Numbered from the stretch's first letter, positions 25,038 to 33,778 are shown. The stretch: 64,000 bases of DNA from Clostridia bacterium (GCA_017452785.1 JAFTLT010000003.1:17846-81845), one strand, 5' to 3'. The notes: generated by a model from the letters alone, not told the origin. Numbers and translations are program-made.

Positions 25038-25862
25038 GTGGCAAAACAAAAGAAAAAGAAGTATAAACACAAGAAAAGCTATCCACCACTATCAAAACTC
25101 GATAAAGCTACATATTATTTCTTGGCTATAATTCCTGAAATTTTGCTATTTGGTATCCCTTTGGGATATGAATGGTTTTCGCCTTATTTTATTTTTAAAA
25201 ACAGCGAAGCTTTAGCTTTCTGTTCAACAGCCCATTTCTGGCGCATTATACCATTCTTATTTGTAATTCTTGTATTGTTTATAATTTCAGGAGAGCGATT
25301 AACCAGTAAAAAGCCTATTTTCGGCAATAAAAAAATCGACTATTATAATACAACTTTATATAAATTTATACTCCCACCTTTTGATAAGCGATATATAAAA
25401 AAATTCTGGACTAAAGATAGAATCAAAAAAACTTTGATTAAAGCTATTATAGCAGCAATCATAATAATTGTTCCCTTTGTTTATGGCATCGGGGGTGTTA
25501 TCAGCAGATGGGAAATAACCAACTCACAGATTTTTAAATACGGAACCGATAACAAAATAGAAGAAAGCTACACATACGATGATATTTCATCCTATAAAGT
25601 ATATTCGACTTTAAGCAATACTGTCGGCAGAGTAAAGACCTATTATCCTGAATTAGGTTTGATTATTACCTTGAATAACGGTGAAGAACTTAATTTTAAT
25701 TTAGACTCTATAAACAGTGGAATAGCAGGTCTTTATAAGCTTGATAACTCGCTCAATGGAATCAATAAAACTGTTGATGACGATCAGCTTGAACGATATA
25801 TTGAGCAATATTCACCTAATGCTGATGAACTAAGAATGCTCAATGAAATATATGATCAATAA
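25038..25862 (+). CDS. Uncharacterised three-helix membrane protein
   Basis: 274 residues from the GTG at 25038, which has GAGGTG at good spacing; a GTG three codons upstream overlaps that site. The N-terminus is very basic (KQKKKKYKHKKS). Hydrophobic segments lie at about 28–45, 68–88 and 144–165, followed by a soluble tail (about 170–274) with strands such as DISSYKVYSTL and LGLIITLNNGEELNFNL that suggest a small PH-like or beta domain. AT-richer and with different codon use from the glycolytic genes, so possibly acquired. I do not recognise the family. TATAAT at 25000–25005 is a possible -10. Confidence 0.7.
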   Translation: MAKQKKKKYKHKKSYPPLSKLDKATYYFLAIIPEILLFGIPLGYEWFSPYFIFKNSEALAFCSTAHFWRIIPFLFVILVLFIISGERLTSKKPIFGNKKIDYYNTTLYKFILPPFDKRYIKKFWTKDRIKKTLIKAIIAAIIIIVPFVYGIGGVISRWEITNSQIFKYGTDNKIEESYTYDDISSYKVYSTLSNTVGRVKTYYPELGLIITLNNGEELNFNLDSINSGIAGLYKLDNSLNGINKTVDDDQLERYIEQYSPNADELRMLNEIYDQ

Positions 25863-25865
25863 GAT

Positions 25866-25909
25866 AATCCACCTGTTTTTTTAATAAGTTCAGGTGGATT
25901 TAAGTTTTG
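25866..25909. terminator. Bidirectional terminator between convergent genes
   Basis: AATCCACCTG and CAGGTGGATT form a 10-bp stem with a 15-base loop, followed by TTAAGTTTT. It lies between the membrane-protein gene and thiN, which converge. Confidence 0.75.
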
Positions 25910-25912
25910 CAT

Positions 25913-26530
25913 CTAAATTTTATACACAACAAGCAGCGCTCCCTTTTTAACGCAGATAAATGCCTCTTTCCCTATAAACTCATTGCTCACACCAATGGGC
26001 ATATATGAATGCAAGACGGCATCTTCGAGGGTATATTTAAGGTTTTCGATAGTCACTCCCCTGCTCTCATCTGTGAGAGAAAAAACAGAGATATAACCCT
26101 TAAGGTCACTGTCAAGTGTCAGACTTCCCTTAGAAAAAGCAGTGAAAACCTCATCACCGTGGTATATAGTCCCTCTTGCTCCCTTTGATGCAATATAGTG
26201 AAGCAGCTGAATGTTGGCCACCGAATGGTCGTTTCTTTCGCCGCCGAGGGCACCGAGAAGCACAAAATCACGGTAGCCTTTGTCATATCCGAGATTAACA
26301 GCAAGCATCATATCTGTTTCGTCTTTTTCGCAGGGGGCAACTATCTTATTGTCTGTGTCAGGGACTTCGCCGAGAGAATCAAAATCACCCACAACAAGGT
26401 CGCACTCTCTGCCCAAAAGAGTATGGTGTTTATATCCGCCGTCAGCGCAGATTATAAGGTCTTCTGCCGTGACAGTGATATGTGGGTCGGTCATGTCACC
26501 GGCACCGATTATGTAGCAGGTTTTGCTCAT
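25913..26530 (-). CDS. thiN: Thiamine diphosphokinase
   Basis: 205 residues. N-terminal YIIGAGD; the substrate site ICADGGYKHH; VVGDFDSLG with metal-binding acidic residues; DETDMMLA; GALGGERNDHSVANIQLL; and the C-terminal small beta domain ending GALLVVYKI. These are the conserved blocks of the TPK family. Transfers pyrophosphate from ATP to thiamine, giving the active cofactor. It stands alone here with a repeat upstream; in many Firmicutes it follows rpe or rsgA, which are not in the window. The start at 26530 has AAAAGGAG upstream. Confidence 0.93.
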   Translation of the reverse strand: MSKTCYIIGAGDMTDPHITVTAEDLIICADGGYKHHTLLGRECDLVVGDFDSLGEVPDTDNKIVAPCEKDETDMMLAVNLGYDKGYRDFVLLGALGGERNDHSVANIQLLHYIASKGARGTIYHGDEVFTAFSKGSLTLDSDLKGYISVFSLTDESRGVTIENLKYTLEDAVLHSYMPIGVSNEFIGKEAFICVKKGALLVVYKI

Positions 26531-26552
26531 AGCTGAAACTCCTTTTCAGTTA

Positions 26553-26778
26553 ATTAGGAATGAGGAATTAGGAGTGCAGAGTGCAGAATTGTGGTCGCAG
26601 ATTGACTCTTGTCAGACAGACAGTTTTCGTCCGCAGAGTCAGTCAGGCTGAGATACCCTCTGCCGTCGATTGTAAACCCTCATAGGTTATGCAAACTTCA
26701 CTTTGACTGATTTGGCGGATAGAGAGTTTGGCTTTTGACAAAACTCCCCCGCAATTCTGCACTCTGCATTCTGCATTC
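26553..26778 (+). repeat. Composite interspersed repeat, copy E (no cloverleaf)
   Basis: Left end mixes both heptamer kinds (ATTAGGAATGAGGAATTAGG then GTGCAGAGTGCAGAATTG); right end is the TGCAGAA complement (26752–26778). Body: GTGGTCGCAGATTGAC, CTGCCGTCGATTGTAA, then directly TGCAAACTTCACTTTGACTG and ATTTGGCGGATAGAGAG. Copies A and B carry the cloverleaf at that point, so this is an empty site. Confidence 0.85.
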
Positions 26779-26800
26779 AAAAAGTCCTTCAGGACTTTTT
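26779..26800 (-). terminator. Terminator overlapping the end of the DUF896 gene
   Basis: Minus-strand AAAAAGTCCT GA AGGACTTTTT; the stop codon of the gene is inside the hairpin. Confidence 0.8.
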
Positions 26801-26995
26801 GGTAACTTTTCTCTTGTTGCCTTTTTCGTCAACGATGTAGGTGTTTTCAAGCTGACCCACAAGGCTTGCCTTGAATGAGTCAATATAAGCTCGTCTGAGA
26901 ATGTCTCTTTCCTTCAGCTCTTCCTCTGTGAGACCCTCTGTCTTTGCTTTTCTTGCAAGCTCGTTAATTCTGTCAATCTGTGCCTGTGTAACCAT
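26789..26995 (-). CDS. DUF896 (YnzC/UPF0291) family protein
   Basis: 68 residues from the ATG at 26995, whose first base overlaps the upstream stop (TAATG). The phrase IDRINELARKAKTEGLTEEE followed by LKERDILRRAYIDSFKASLV is the DUF896 core. These small helical proteins are widespread in Firmicutes; B. subtilis YnzC is in the SOS regulon, and the molecular role is unsettled. An upstream in-frame extension of twelve codons overlaps the preceding gene and is not needed. Confidence 0.88.
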   Translation of the reverse strand: MVTQAQIDRINELARKAKTEGLTEEELKERDILRRAYIDSFKASLVGQLENTYIVDEKGNKRKVTKKS

Positions 26996-27345
26996 TATTC
27001 CTTCTCCCATTCTTTCCATATTTCGGGGCAATAGCCTAAGGTGGCTTTCTTGCCGTTTCTGACTATAGGTGTTTTAAACAGCTCCTGATTTTCAAGGAGC
27101 TTTTCTTCCTTTGCCTCGTCTGAGGCAAGATACTTAATAAAGCTGCTGTCATACTTCTTGCTCTTTTCATTGACAAGGTCATCGACTTTCATTTTAAGGG
27201 CAGTTTTTATTGAGTTATATTCACCCTTGCTCATGCCGTACTTTGCCAAATCAACAAACTGAAACTTTATGTTTCTCTCTTTGAAATAACGCTGAGCTTT
27301 TTTTGTGTCAAAGCACTTTGCAGTGCCGTAAATCTGTATATTCAT
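26995..27345 (-). CDS. ArsC/Spx-like thioredoxin-fold protein
   Basis: 116 residues with the ArsC-family layout: IQIYGTAKCFDTKKAQRYF (single Cys near residue 11, no CxxC), the IKFQFVDL strand, and a C-terminal block KTPIVRNGKKATLGYCPEIW. The order of the Cys motif and the conserved Pro (TPIV) fits arsenate-reductase-like or Spx/MgsR-like proteins. With one N-terminal Cys it is closer to the uncharacterised YffB/ArsC-like group than to true Spx (CxxC). It is translationally linked to the DUF896 gene. Function not assigned. Confidence 0.8.
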   Translation of the reverse strand: MNIQIYGTAKCFDTKKAQRYFKERNIKFQFVDLAKYGMSKGEYNSIKTALKMKVDDLVNEKSKKYDSSFIKYLASDEAKEEKLLENQELFKTPIVRNGKKATLGYCPEIWKEWEKE

Positions 27346-27357
27346 AATCTCAATTCC

Positions 27358-28536
27358 TCATAATTCATAATTTCTGATGTATTCGAGAAACTTATCCTCT
27401 GCTTTGAAGCTTTCTGCACGCTTGCGGCAGTTTTCCTTTGTGAAGAGGTTATTTTCCTTAAGTCGGATAATCGCTTTTCTCAGAGCTTCGGTGTCATTTT
27501 TCGGCACCTTTATTCCACAGCTTTCGTCTATTATCTCACCGCTGCCGCCTGTGTCAAAGGTCACAACAGGTGTGCCGCAGGCAAGAGCCTCAATATTAAC
27601 CGTTGGGAATGTATCTTCTCTTGTTGCATTGACAAAAACATCACAAGCTGAATATATCTCCGAGAGCTCTTTCTGATTTTCGGTTCTGTCTATTGCTATA
27701 ATACCGTCAGGCAGGCTCCTTCTCACTGTTTCATTTGTGCCTATGAGCACTATGCGGCAATCCTTCGGCAGAGTACGGGAAAGCTCAGTGAAAACATCAA
27801 GACCCTTTCTTTCATCCCAGTTAAAGGCAACACCGAGAATGAGGAATTCATCTTGTGGGGCGTGCTTTTGTCTGAAGGTGCTTTGTCTCGGAGTGAACAC
27901 ATCAAGGTCAATGCCGTTATTTATGACTCTGACCTCATACTCACTGAGAAAGGATTTTTTAACAAGACCTGCAAGCCACTGTGAGGGCGTGATAATTGTC
28001 AAATCAAGACCGCTGAACAGCTCTTTTTTCTTATTATATAACTTTTCACTTTTATCAAAAAAGAAGCTGTATGCCCCTTTTTGAGGGCAATTTTTGCACA
28101 GAGTCTGCCACTTGTCACAGCCTGCCATATCAAAGTGTGGGCAATATCCTGTGAATGCCCAGCAATCGTGAAAGGTCCAGTAGAGCTTTATTTTTTTCTC
28201 TCTGAAATAGCTGAAAAGTATTGTCAGGTTACAGCCGTGACCGTGAAGATTGTGAAGATGGACTATATCCGGCTCTATTTTGTCAAGCTCTTTTATCAGA
28301 GCTCTTGTTATGGCGGCGGAATTGAAGCCGTAATTGCCCAGCAGTCTTGATTTCACAGCCTGCAGCTTTATGTTGAATTCATCAGTATATTTAATGCCGT
28401 ATTCATAGTCGCTTTCACCCTCTGAATAAAGGATGTAGTTTTCCACTCCCCTATCCCATAGAAGCTTGCTAACGGCAAGGCAGATTTTTCCCGTGCTGCC
28501 TGAGCCGCAGGTAACATTGAGCTGAACTATTTTCAT
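27358..28536 (-). CDS. GT4 glycosyltransferase (WcaC-like)
   Basis: 392 residues, GT-B fold. N-terminal IVQLNVTCGSGSTGKICL start, typical of WcaC-type colanic-acid glycosyltransferases, plus the HLHNLHGHGCN and YWTFHDCWAFTGYC motifs with a Cys-rich segment (CDKWQTLCKNCPQ). The C-terminal domain has the GT4 pocket E-x7-E equivalent in VNIEALACGTPVVTFDTGG. It should add a sugar from a nucleotide donor onto a lipid-linked or capsular intermediate at the cytoplasmic membrane. Third gene of a minus-strand set of three glycosyltransferases; its start is four bases after the stop of the GT2 gene. Confidence 0.88.
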   Translation of the reverse strand: MKIVQLNVTCGSGSTGKICLAVSKLLWDRGVENYILYSEGESDYEYGIKYTDEFNIKLQAVKSRLLGNYGFNSAAITRALIKELDKIEPDIVHLHNLHGHGCNLTILFSYFREKKIKLYWTFHDCWAFTGYCPHFDMAGCDKWQTLCKNCPQKGAYSFFFDKSEKLYNKKKELFSGLDLTIITPSQWLAGLVKKSFLSEYEVRVINNGIDLDVFTPRQSTFRQKHAPQDEFLILGVAFNWDERKGLDVFTELSRTLPKDCRIVLIGTNETVRRSLPDGIIAIDRTENQKELSEIYSACDVFVNATREDTFPTVNIEALACGTPVVTFDTGGSGEIIDESCGIKVPKNDTEALRKAIIRLKENNLFTKENCRKRAESFKAEDKFLEYIRNYEL

Positions 28537-28540
28537 TTTG

Positions 28541-29533
28541 TCACCTCATAAACAGTGTCATATACACCTTTTTCATAAGACTTCTTATTTTAGCTTTGAG
28601 CTTTAGCTTTCTTTTGGTACTGAGTAAAAGTGATGCCTTATCCGGTGCAATTCTCTGTGCAAATGAAAAGGCTTCTTCACCCTCTTTGTCTCTTGTTTTT
28701 GCATAGGCATTTGAGCCGAAAAGATAAAAGACTTCAAAGTTATCAGGGCAATTTTCTTTGAGATAGCCAAGACTTCTGCCCCAAAGCGTATCCTGCTCAC
28801 TGTTGTGATAAGAAAAGCCTATGCTTCGTGAAATCTGGCCTGAATGAATTCTGCCTATTGTCAGAGCCTCACTCATATAGTGAAGCTTATAGGAGCCCAT
28901 ATAGACCCTTGACCACATATCAAGGTCATTGATAAGTCTTAGTTTTTCATCGAAGGCACCTATTTCTTCAAAGACCTTTTTATTCACAAGGCAGCCGCAG
29001 CCGTAAAAGTTATACTTTGTCGGCTCTGCTATAAGATATTCATTGCCCTTAAGGTTTGCAATATGAGCTGAGAGTGCCTGCTCCTTTTCGGGCTTACTTT
29101 TCTTTATAACCTTGCCTTCACCGTTAATATAGTCACAGGCTGTAAAAAGCACCTGCTTATAAAGGTCAGCTTCACTAACGCCTTCACTGAGAAGCATATT
29201 AAGATATTCAACCTGCTTTCTGACCTTATCGGGATAATAAAGGTCGTCGTGGCTCAGCCATGAGAACCACTCACCCTTCATTTCGGCAATGCCCTTATTG
29301 AGAGCTGATGAAGATCCGCCGTTTTCTTTTGGGAAATATCTTATTTTATCACCATAACTTTTTGCTATGGCATCACTTTTGCCGTCATCCCTTGAGCCGT
29401 CATTGACAAGGATGACCTCGATATTTTCATAAGTCTGTGAAAGTGCACTGTCTATAGCCTCTGCCATATAATTGCTGCCGTTATAAACGGGAATAACAAT
29501 GCTCACAAGAGGCATATATTTCATTTCTGCCAT
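28541..29533 (-). CDS. GT2 glycosyltransferase
   Basis: 330 residues from the ATG at 29533 with AAAGGTGA upstream; a start three codons earlier is possible. GT-A fold: VSIVIPVYNGSNYMAEAI, LVNDGSRDDG, NGGSSSALNKGI and a DxD-type SHDD in FSWLSHDDLYYP; the acceptor-side motif INDLDMWSRV follows. Family 2 enzyme for a surface polysaccharide. It lies 12 nt after the EpsD-like GT4 gene and is probably co-transcribed. C-terminal ~60 residues are basic and may contact the membrane. Confidence 0.88.
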   Translation of the reverse strand: MAEMKYMPLVSIVIPVYNGSNYMAEAIDSALSQTYENIEVILVNDGSRDDGKSDAIAKSYGDKIRYFPKENGGSSSALNKGIAEMKGEWFSWLSHDDLYYPDKVRKQVEYLNMLLSEGVSEADLYKQVLFTACDYINGEGKVIKKSKPEKEQALSAHIANLKGNEYLIAEPTKYNFYGCGCLVNKKVFEEIGAFDEKLRLINDLDMWSRVYMGSYKLHYMSEALTIGRIHSGQISRSIGFSYHNSEQDTLWGRSLGYLKENCPDNFEVFYLFGSNAYAKTRDKEGEEAFSFAQRIAPDKASLLLSTKRKLKLKAKIRSLMKKVYMTLFMR

Positions 29534-29545
29534 TATATTCACCTT

Positions 29546-30688
29546 TTAAATGTTATATATTTCTTTCATATAGCCTTCGATAATTTTAATATCGTAGTCC
29601 TTACTTTTTTCATAAGCCTCAGCCGCCATAGCTTTACGCATATCCTCATTCTGAATGAGTGCTTCTATAGCCTGCCTAAAGGCATCAGCATCAGCTGCAG
29701 AGCAGATTATGCCCGATTTATCATCAATCAGGTCAACATTGCCTCTTATATCAGAGCATACGCAGGGCAGTGAGCAAGCCATAGCTTCCATCAGAGCAAC
29801 GGGCAAGCCCTCCTGAAGTGAGGGGAAAATAAATATGTCTGCGCTTTTCATCAATTCAGCTATATCTGTTCTGAAGCCTAAGAGATGAACTCTGTCTTCC
29901 ACCTGAAGCTCCTTTGCAAGGGCACGGAATTCACTCTCTTTTTCTCCCCTGCCTGCAATAACAAGGTGCGCCTTGCTCTCTTTTAGTTCTGCAAGAGCCT
30001 TTATTGAAACGCTGTGATTTTTTCTCTGACTGAGTTCACCCACACCAAGAAGTATTATGCTGTCTTCATCGGCGGCAATTTCCTTTAAAAGCTCATCTCT
30101 TTTTTCCCGTGTACCGCCGAAAGCCTCTGTGTCAACACCAACCCCCGGCACGTAACAGACTTTTTTAGCATGGAGCTTAGTCTGAGCATTGTTGAAATCC
30201 TCTTTGTTTATGGTGATAAGCGTGTCAGTGAAAAATGAGCAAAGCCACTCGGCTGTGAAATAAATAAGCCAGTTGATAAGTGGTGCACCCTTAAAAAAAT
30301 GGAAACCGTGGGCAGTGTAAATAACTTTGGTACCGTGCTTCTTTCTGCTCTTTGCCGCTGCAAGCCTTGTGAGTATGCCGCCGACAGGTGTGTGGCAGTG
30401 TATAAGGGAGAACCTTTCTGAGTCAATAAGTTTTTTCAGAGCCATAAATGCCTTAAGATTCTGCGGCTTCAAGGGATTACGCTGAAAAGGTATATTGTGA
30501 TATTTCACACCCATTGCAGTGAGCTTATCTTTAAGAGCACTGACCTTTTCATCACTCAGTGAGCTTCTGTCATCAAAATTGCAGGCAACCTGCACCTCAT
30601 AGCCCATAGTCTGCAAAAGACGGATATTAGGTATATTAAACATCTCAATTGCATAAGCAACATGCGCTGTCATAAGAGCTTTTTTCAT
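29546..30688 (-). CDS. GT4 glycosyltransferase (EpsD/CapM-like)
   Basis: 380 residues from the ATG at 30688, with AAAGGAG nine bases upstream; a start three codons earlier lies too close to that site. N-domain: HVAYAIEMFNIPNIRLLQTM and VIYTAHGFHFFKGAP, found in EpsD/CapM/TuaC-like enzymes. C-domain: GVGELSQRKNHS and FIFPSLQEGLPVALMEAMAC, the GT4 nucleotide-sugar pocket. First of three clustered glycosyltransferases, so likely an early step in an exopolysaccharide, cell-wall polysaccharide or glycolipid. No polymerase or flippase gene is adjacent, so the product is not known. Confidence 0.88.
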   Translation of the reverse strand: MKKALMTAHVAYAIEMFNIPNIRLLQTMGYEVQVACNFDDRSSLSDEKVSALKDKLTAMGVKYHNIPFQRNPLKPQNLKAFMALKKLIDSERFSLIHCHTPVGGILTRLAAAKSRKKHGTKVIYTAHGFHFFKGAPLINWLIYFTAEWLCSFFTDTLITINKEDFNNAQTKLHAKKVCYVPGVGVDTEAFGGTREKRDELLKEIAADEDSIILLGVGELSQRKNHSVSIKALAELKESKAHLVIAGRGEKESEFRALAKELQVEDRVHLLGFRTDIAELMKSADIFIFPSLQEGLPVALMEAMACSLPCVCSDIRGNVDLIDDKSGIICSAADADAFRQAIEALIQNEDMRKAMAAEAYEKSKDYDIKIIEGYMKEIYNI

Positions 30689-30861
30689 AGGGCACATCTC
30701 CTTTACACATTCTTATTTAGTATAGCACATAAACTGCAAAATGCAAAGTAAAAATGATTAATTTATCATTTTGGGCTGCGAATTCTATTCTCAGCTTGCC
30801 AATAACAACTTTGTTCATATAATTAATAAATTATTAATTATATATTTTTTTCATTTTCATA

Positions 30862-30891
30862 TTGCAAAGTAATATTCTTTTTTGCTATAAT
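30862..30891 (+). promoter_or_regulatory. Sigma-A promoter of the 27-residue peptide gene
   Basis: -35 TTGCAA (30862–30867), 18-bp spacer, -10 TATAAT (30886–30891), 46 bp before the start codon. No other gene follows on this strand, so the promoter serves the small gene. Confidence 0.65.
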
Positions 30892-30936
30892 GAGCTTGCA
30901 GGAAAGACCTGACAAAACTTTAAGGAGATGTTATTA

Positions 30937-31020
30937 ATGCTTTTCACTTTCGTTTTCACAACAATCGTTACAGCACTTACTAAGGCTTTCACAAAGGCAT
31001 GGCTTCACATTGTTTTCTAA
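30937..31020 (+). CDS. 27-residue hydrophobic/amphipathic peptide
   Basis: A short frame reads MLFTFVFTTIVTAL then TKAFTKAWLHIVF and stops with TAA. It has a consensus promoter, a strong ribosome site (AAGGAG, 9 bases before ATG) and a terminator 19 bp after the stop: all the parts of a stand-alone gene. The peptide is hydrophobic with two Lys and ends in aromatic and aliphatic residues, as seen in small membrane toxins or small transmembrane regulators. No antitoxin RNA or immunity gene is evident, and no family is recognised. Confidence 0.6.
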   Translation: MLFTFVFTTIVTALTKAFTKAWLHIVF

Positions 31021-31038
31021 TCAGAAATATAATCACAA

Positions 31039-31073
31039 AGAGAGTTGGTGTCAAAAACCGGCTCTCTTTTTTT
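31039..31073 (+). terminator. Terminator of the small peptide gene
   Basis: AGAGAGTTGGT pairs with ACCGGCTCTCT (two G–T pairs), then T7. A near copy is at 36416–36451 and a related one at 38806–38848, so this terminator sequence is itself dispersed. Confidence 0.9.
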
Positions 31074-31108
31074 GCCGTTTATTCAGCTTGTGCAAACTTG
31101 TAGCCGGC

Positions 31109-31186
31109 GGCGGCTCCACTTAAATCGCCATAGCGATTTAACGGCAAATTTTGCCGAGCCGAACATTGTTCGGCTGTGGAGCCGCC
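31109..31186 (+). repeat. Cloverleaf element, copy 3 (78 bp)
   Basis: Same outer stem (31109–31119 with 31176–31186). All three internal stems differ from copies 1 and 2 but remain perfectly paired: TTAAATCGC/GCGATTTAA (31120–31141), CGGCAA/TTGCCG (31142–31156) and AGCCGAAC/GTTCGGCT (31157–31175). This is direct evidence that pairing, not sequence, is kept. Confidence 0.9.
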
Positions 31187-31372
31187 TGCCACCGCATACT
31201 TCCCTCTTTGCAAAAGAAAGTAAAAAACAGGCAGGCAACCACCCATACGGTAGAAACCTGCCTCATATTAAGATTGATAAAACTCCAAGCTTCGCAAAAC
31301 CGCCTCTGCGGGTAACAACTTACGTTAGCAGAAAGTAAACCTGCGACCGCAATTCTAATTACTAATTGCTAA

Positions 31373-33778
31373 TTATAAAAGCTGCAGCACTTCCCTGATA
31401 GGCCCGATAAAGCATTCCTCGCCCTCAGGCAGCTTGCCGCTGATATTTTTGATAAAAGGCTCAAATTTAACCTTTTTCAGGTTAACTGCCATCTGATACT
31501 TTGTTACAAGGTCAATAATCTGCTCTTTTTTGTCACGGTTTTCTCTTTCGGCTATTCCTGTGAGAACAATCCTGATTTCACTCTTTGGCGAAATGTCGTT
31601 GAGGAAAATATACAGCTTTCTGTCAGTGATTTTATTCTCAGCCTTTATCTTTTTGCCGTCAACAAGAACTTGAATACTCTTAGCATCCGATACATTTTCA
31701 AAAATGAAGTCATAGCTTCTCTTTTTGGGCAGAGTGCTTATGTTTCCTTCGGCAGGGTACACGGTGAAGCTGAGCTCTTTATTAAGCTCACTTACCGCCA
31801 AACGGGTCACGGAGAAATTGCCGTCTTTATATGCATTTGTTTCACCGTCGTCCTCATAAAGGGAGAATTCGCCCTTGCCGCTGAAAATGCGTATAACCAT
31901 ATCCTTCGGGTTAGTCCAATCGTTATTGATATTGTCTTTTGACATAGGGATAATTGCACCCTGCTTTGCAAAAACGGGAATTGACTCAATGCCACGGTAC
32001 ATGGTGATTGTTTTGTCACCTTCATAAACTGCGCCGGAATAAATATCAGTCCACTTACCTTTGGGGAGCCAGACGTCAACCTTTGCAAGATTGGTTTTAG
32101 GGTCGAGCTTTTCCGTTATGGGGCAGACCATAAGCTCTGAGCCGAAGAAGAACTGATTTTTCACATTATATGCTTCATCCTCTTCGGGATAGGGATAATA
32201 CATAGGCTCACAAAGAGCAAGGCTATGCTTATGGGTTCTGTAGTTCATTGAATAGAGATAGGGAATGAGTGCGTGACGCTCACGAAGAGTTTTAACAGCA
32301 AGCTGCTCAGCCTGCCAGCAGTGCTTCCACGGCTCTTTGCCCATAAACTCATTGCTCGTTGAGTGAAGACGCATAATAGGCGAATACAGACCATACTGCA
32401 CCCAGCGGATATAAAGCTCGTCATCCTTTGCACCCATATGGTGACCGCCAATATCATGGCTCCACCATGTGTAGCCAACATTAGTTGCGGTAGATGTGAA
32501 ATAGGGCTGAAACTTCAGGCAGGGCCAGCATATCTTAGTGTCACCGCTGAAGCCTAAGGGATATCGGTGCGAGCCTATCTCTGCAAAGCGTGAGAGAATA
32601 AGAGGTCTTTTATCCTCCACTGCATTTGCAAGGGTGTGATAGTGATTGAGTGCCCATAAGGGGTCAAGGTTTTTCAGCTTTGTGTTTTTGCCCTGCTGCC
32701 AGTCAATCCACCAGAAGTCAACACCGTCGTTTTCATAAGGCTTATGCAGAATATTGAAGTATGCATCAATATAGTCAGGGTCAGTTATGTCAAAGGGTAT
32801 TCTCTTTTTGGTTTTCGGGTCGGTGCCCATTCTCACTGCAAACTCCTCATACATATCCTCAAAGAAGCGTACACCCTGAGCAGGATGAAGATTGACTGTT
32901 ATCTTATAGTTTTTGCTGTGAAGCCACTTAAGAAACGCCTTATAGTCAGGAAAAAGCTCTGTGTTCCAGCTGTAGCCTGTCCAGCCGTCACCGTCAAAGA
33001 GCTTATCTGCCACGCCGGGAATAGGTGAGCTTTTCAGTCCGAAGCGTTTCTGCACATCAACCCAGTGCCAGTCCATATCAATTGTTGCAACGGTTATAGG
33101 AATTTCCTTTTCAATGAATTTTTCCATAAGGGACATATATTCACTCTGAGTGTATGCCTTATATCTGCTCCACCAGTTACCAAGAGCATATCTCGGCACC
33201 AGAGGCACTTCACCTGAAAGTGAGAAGAAGTCCTTGAGACAGCCTCTGTAATCGTGATTATAGGCGAAGTAATATTCATCCCTGAGTGTCTTGCTTCTTT
33301 CTGAAAGAGTGCCGTCTGCGTTTAAAATAAGACTCTTGCTGTCATCGAGCACTGCAACGCCGTTTCTTGACATAAGACCGTCTCCCAAGGGAATTTCGCC
33401 TACGGTCCGGTCAAGAGTTCTATAGGTACCCTTTAAGTTGCCGGATTTATATTCAGTGAGGTTCTTGCCCCCACGAAGTGATATGCCTGTCATAGCCTCT
33501 TTTTTAGTGTCATATCTGAAAATAGTTTTAGTGGTGATAATGATAAGTGTGTCACCGTCTTCAATAACCTTAAACTGAGGCGAAGCAAAATTACGGCAGA
33601 TAACGCACTGAGTGGGCGCATCGGTGAAGTTGTCTTTTTTTGTTACCTCAACACGAAGGAGTCTGTCTGTCAGAAGTGAAAGTCTGACACGGTTCTTTTT
33701 TATTATGAAGCTGTCATCTGTTTTGCTTTCACTTTTCCATGAGAAGGTGTCTTTAAAATATTTGCAGGGCTCTTTCAT
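31373..33778 (-). CDS. GH31 alpha-glucosidase / alpha-xylosidase
   Basis: 801 residues: N-terminal beta-sandwich (about 1–190), a (beta/alpha)8 barrel and C-terminal beta domains. The GH31 nucleophile region reads DFWWIDWQQG (WID Asp), and the acid/base region GFSGDTKICW. The metal-free substrate loop IDMDWHWVDVQ and HDIGGHHMG are also typical. No signal peptide, so it acts in the cytoplasm on imported oligosaccharide. It is divergent from a GPH sugar symporter gene (33997) with 218 bp between, so the two likely form an uptake-and-hydrolysis pair for an alpha-linked sugar. Exact specificity cannot be read. Confidence 0.9.
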   Translation of the reverse strand: MKEPCKYFKDTFSWKSESKTDDSFIIKKNRVRLSLLTDRLLRVEVTKKDNFTDAPTQCVICRNFASPQFKVIEDGDTLIIITTKTIFRYDTKKEAMTGISLRGGKNLTEYKSGNLKGTYRTLDRTVGEIPLGDGLMSRNGVAVLDDSKSLILNADGTLSERSKTLRDEYYFAYNHDYRGCLKDFFSLSGEVPLVPRYALGNWWSRYKAYTQSEYMSLMEKFIEKEIPITVATIDMDWHWVDVQKRFGLKSSPIPGVADKLFDGDGWTGYSWNTELFPDYKAFLKWLHSKNYKITVNLHPAQGVRFFEDMYEEFAVRMGTDPKTKKRIPFDITDPDYIDAYFNILHKPYENDGVDFWWIDWQQGKNTKLKNLDPLWALNHYHTLANAVEDKRPLILSRFAEIGSHRYPLGFSGDTKICWPCLKFQPYFTSTATNVGYTWWSHDIGGHHMGAKDDELYIRWVQYGLYSPIMRLHSTSNEFMGKEPWKHCWQAEQLAVKTLRERHALIPYLYSMNYRTHKHSLALCEPMYYPYPEEDEAYNVKNQFFFGSELMVCPITEKLDPKTNLAKVDVWLPKGKWTDIYSGAVYEGDKTITMYRGIESIPVFAKQGAIIPMSKDNINNDWTNPKDMVIRIFSGKGEFSLYEDDGETNAYKDGNFSVTRLAVSELNKELSFTVYPAEGNISTLPKKRSYDFIFENVSDAKSIQVLVDGKKIKAENKITDRKLYIFLNDISPKSEIRIVLTGIAERENRDKKEQIIDLVTKYQMAVNLKKVKFEPFIKNISGKLPEGEECFIGPIREVLQLL

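Larger units (their letters stand above)
31039..31376 (+). repeat. Composite interspersed repeat, copy F (with cloverleaf)
   Basis: Starts at the terminator, continues through the cloverleaf (31109–31186), the block CTTCCCTCTTTGCAAAAGAA, a GGCAGGC...AACCTGCC hairpin and CATATTAAGATTGATAAAA, and ends in ACCTGCGACCGCAATT plus TAATT-type heptamers at 31350–31376. Copy G (36347–36664) is homologous on both sides but has no cloverleaf. The heptamer end overlaps the last codon of the GH31 gene. Confidence 0.85.
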
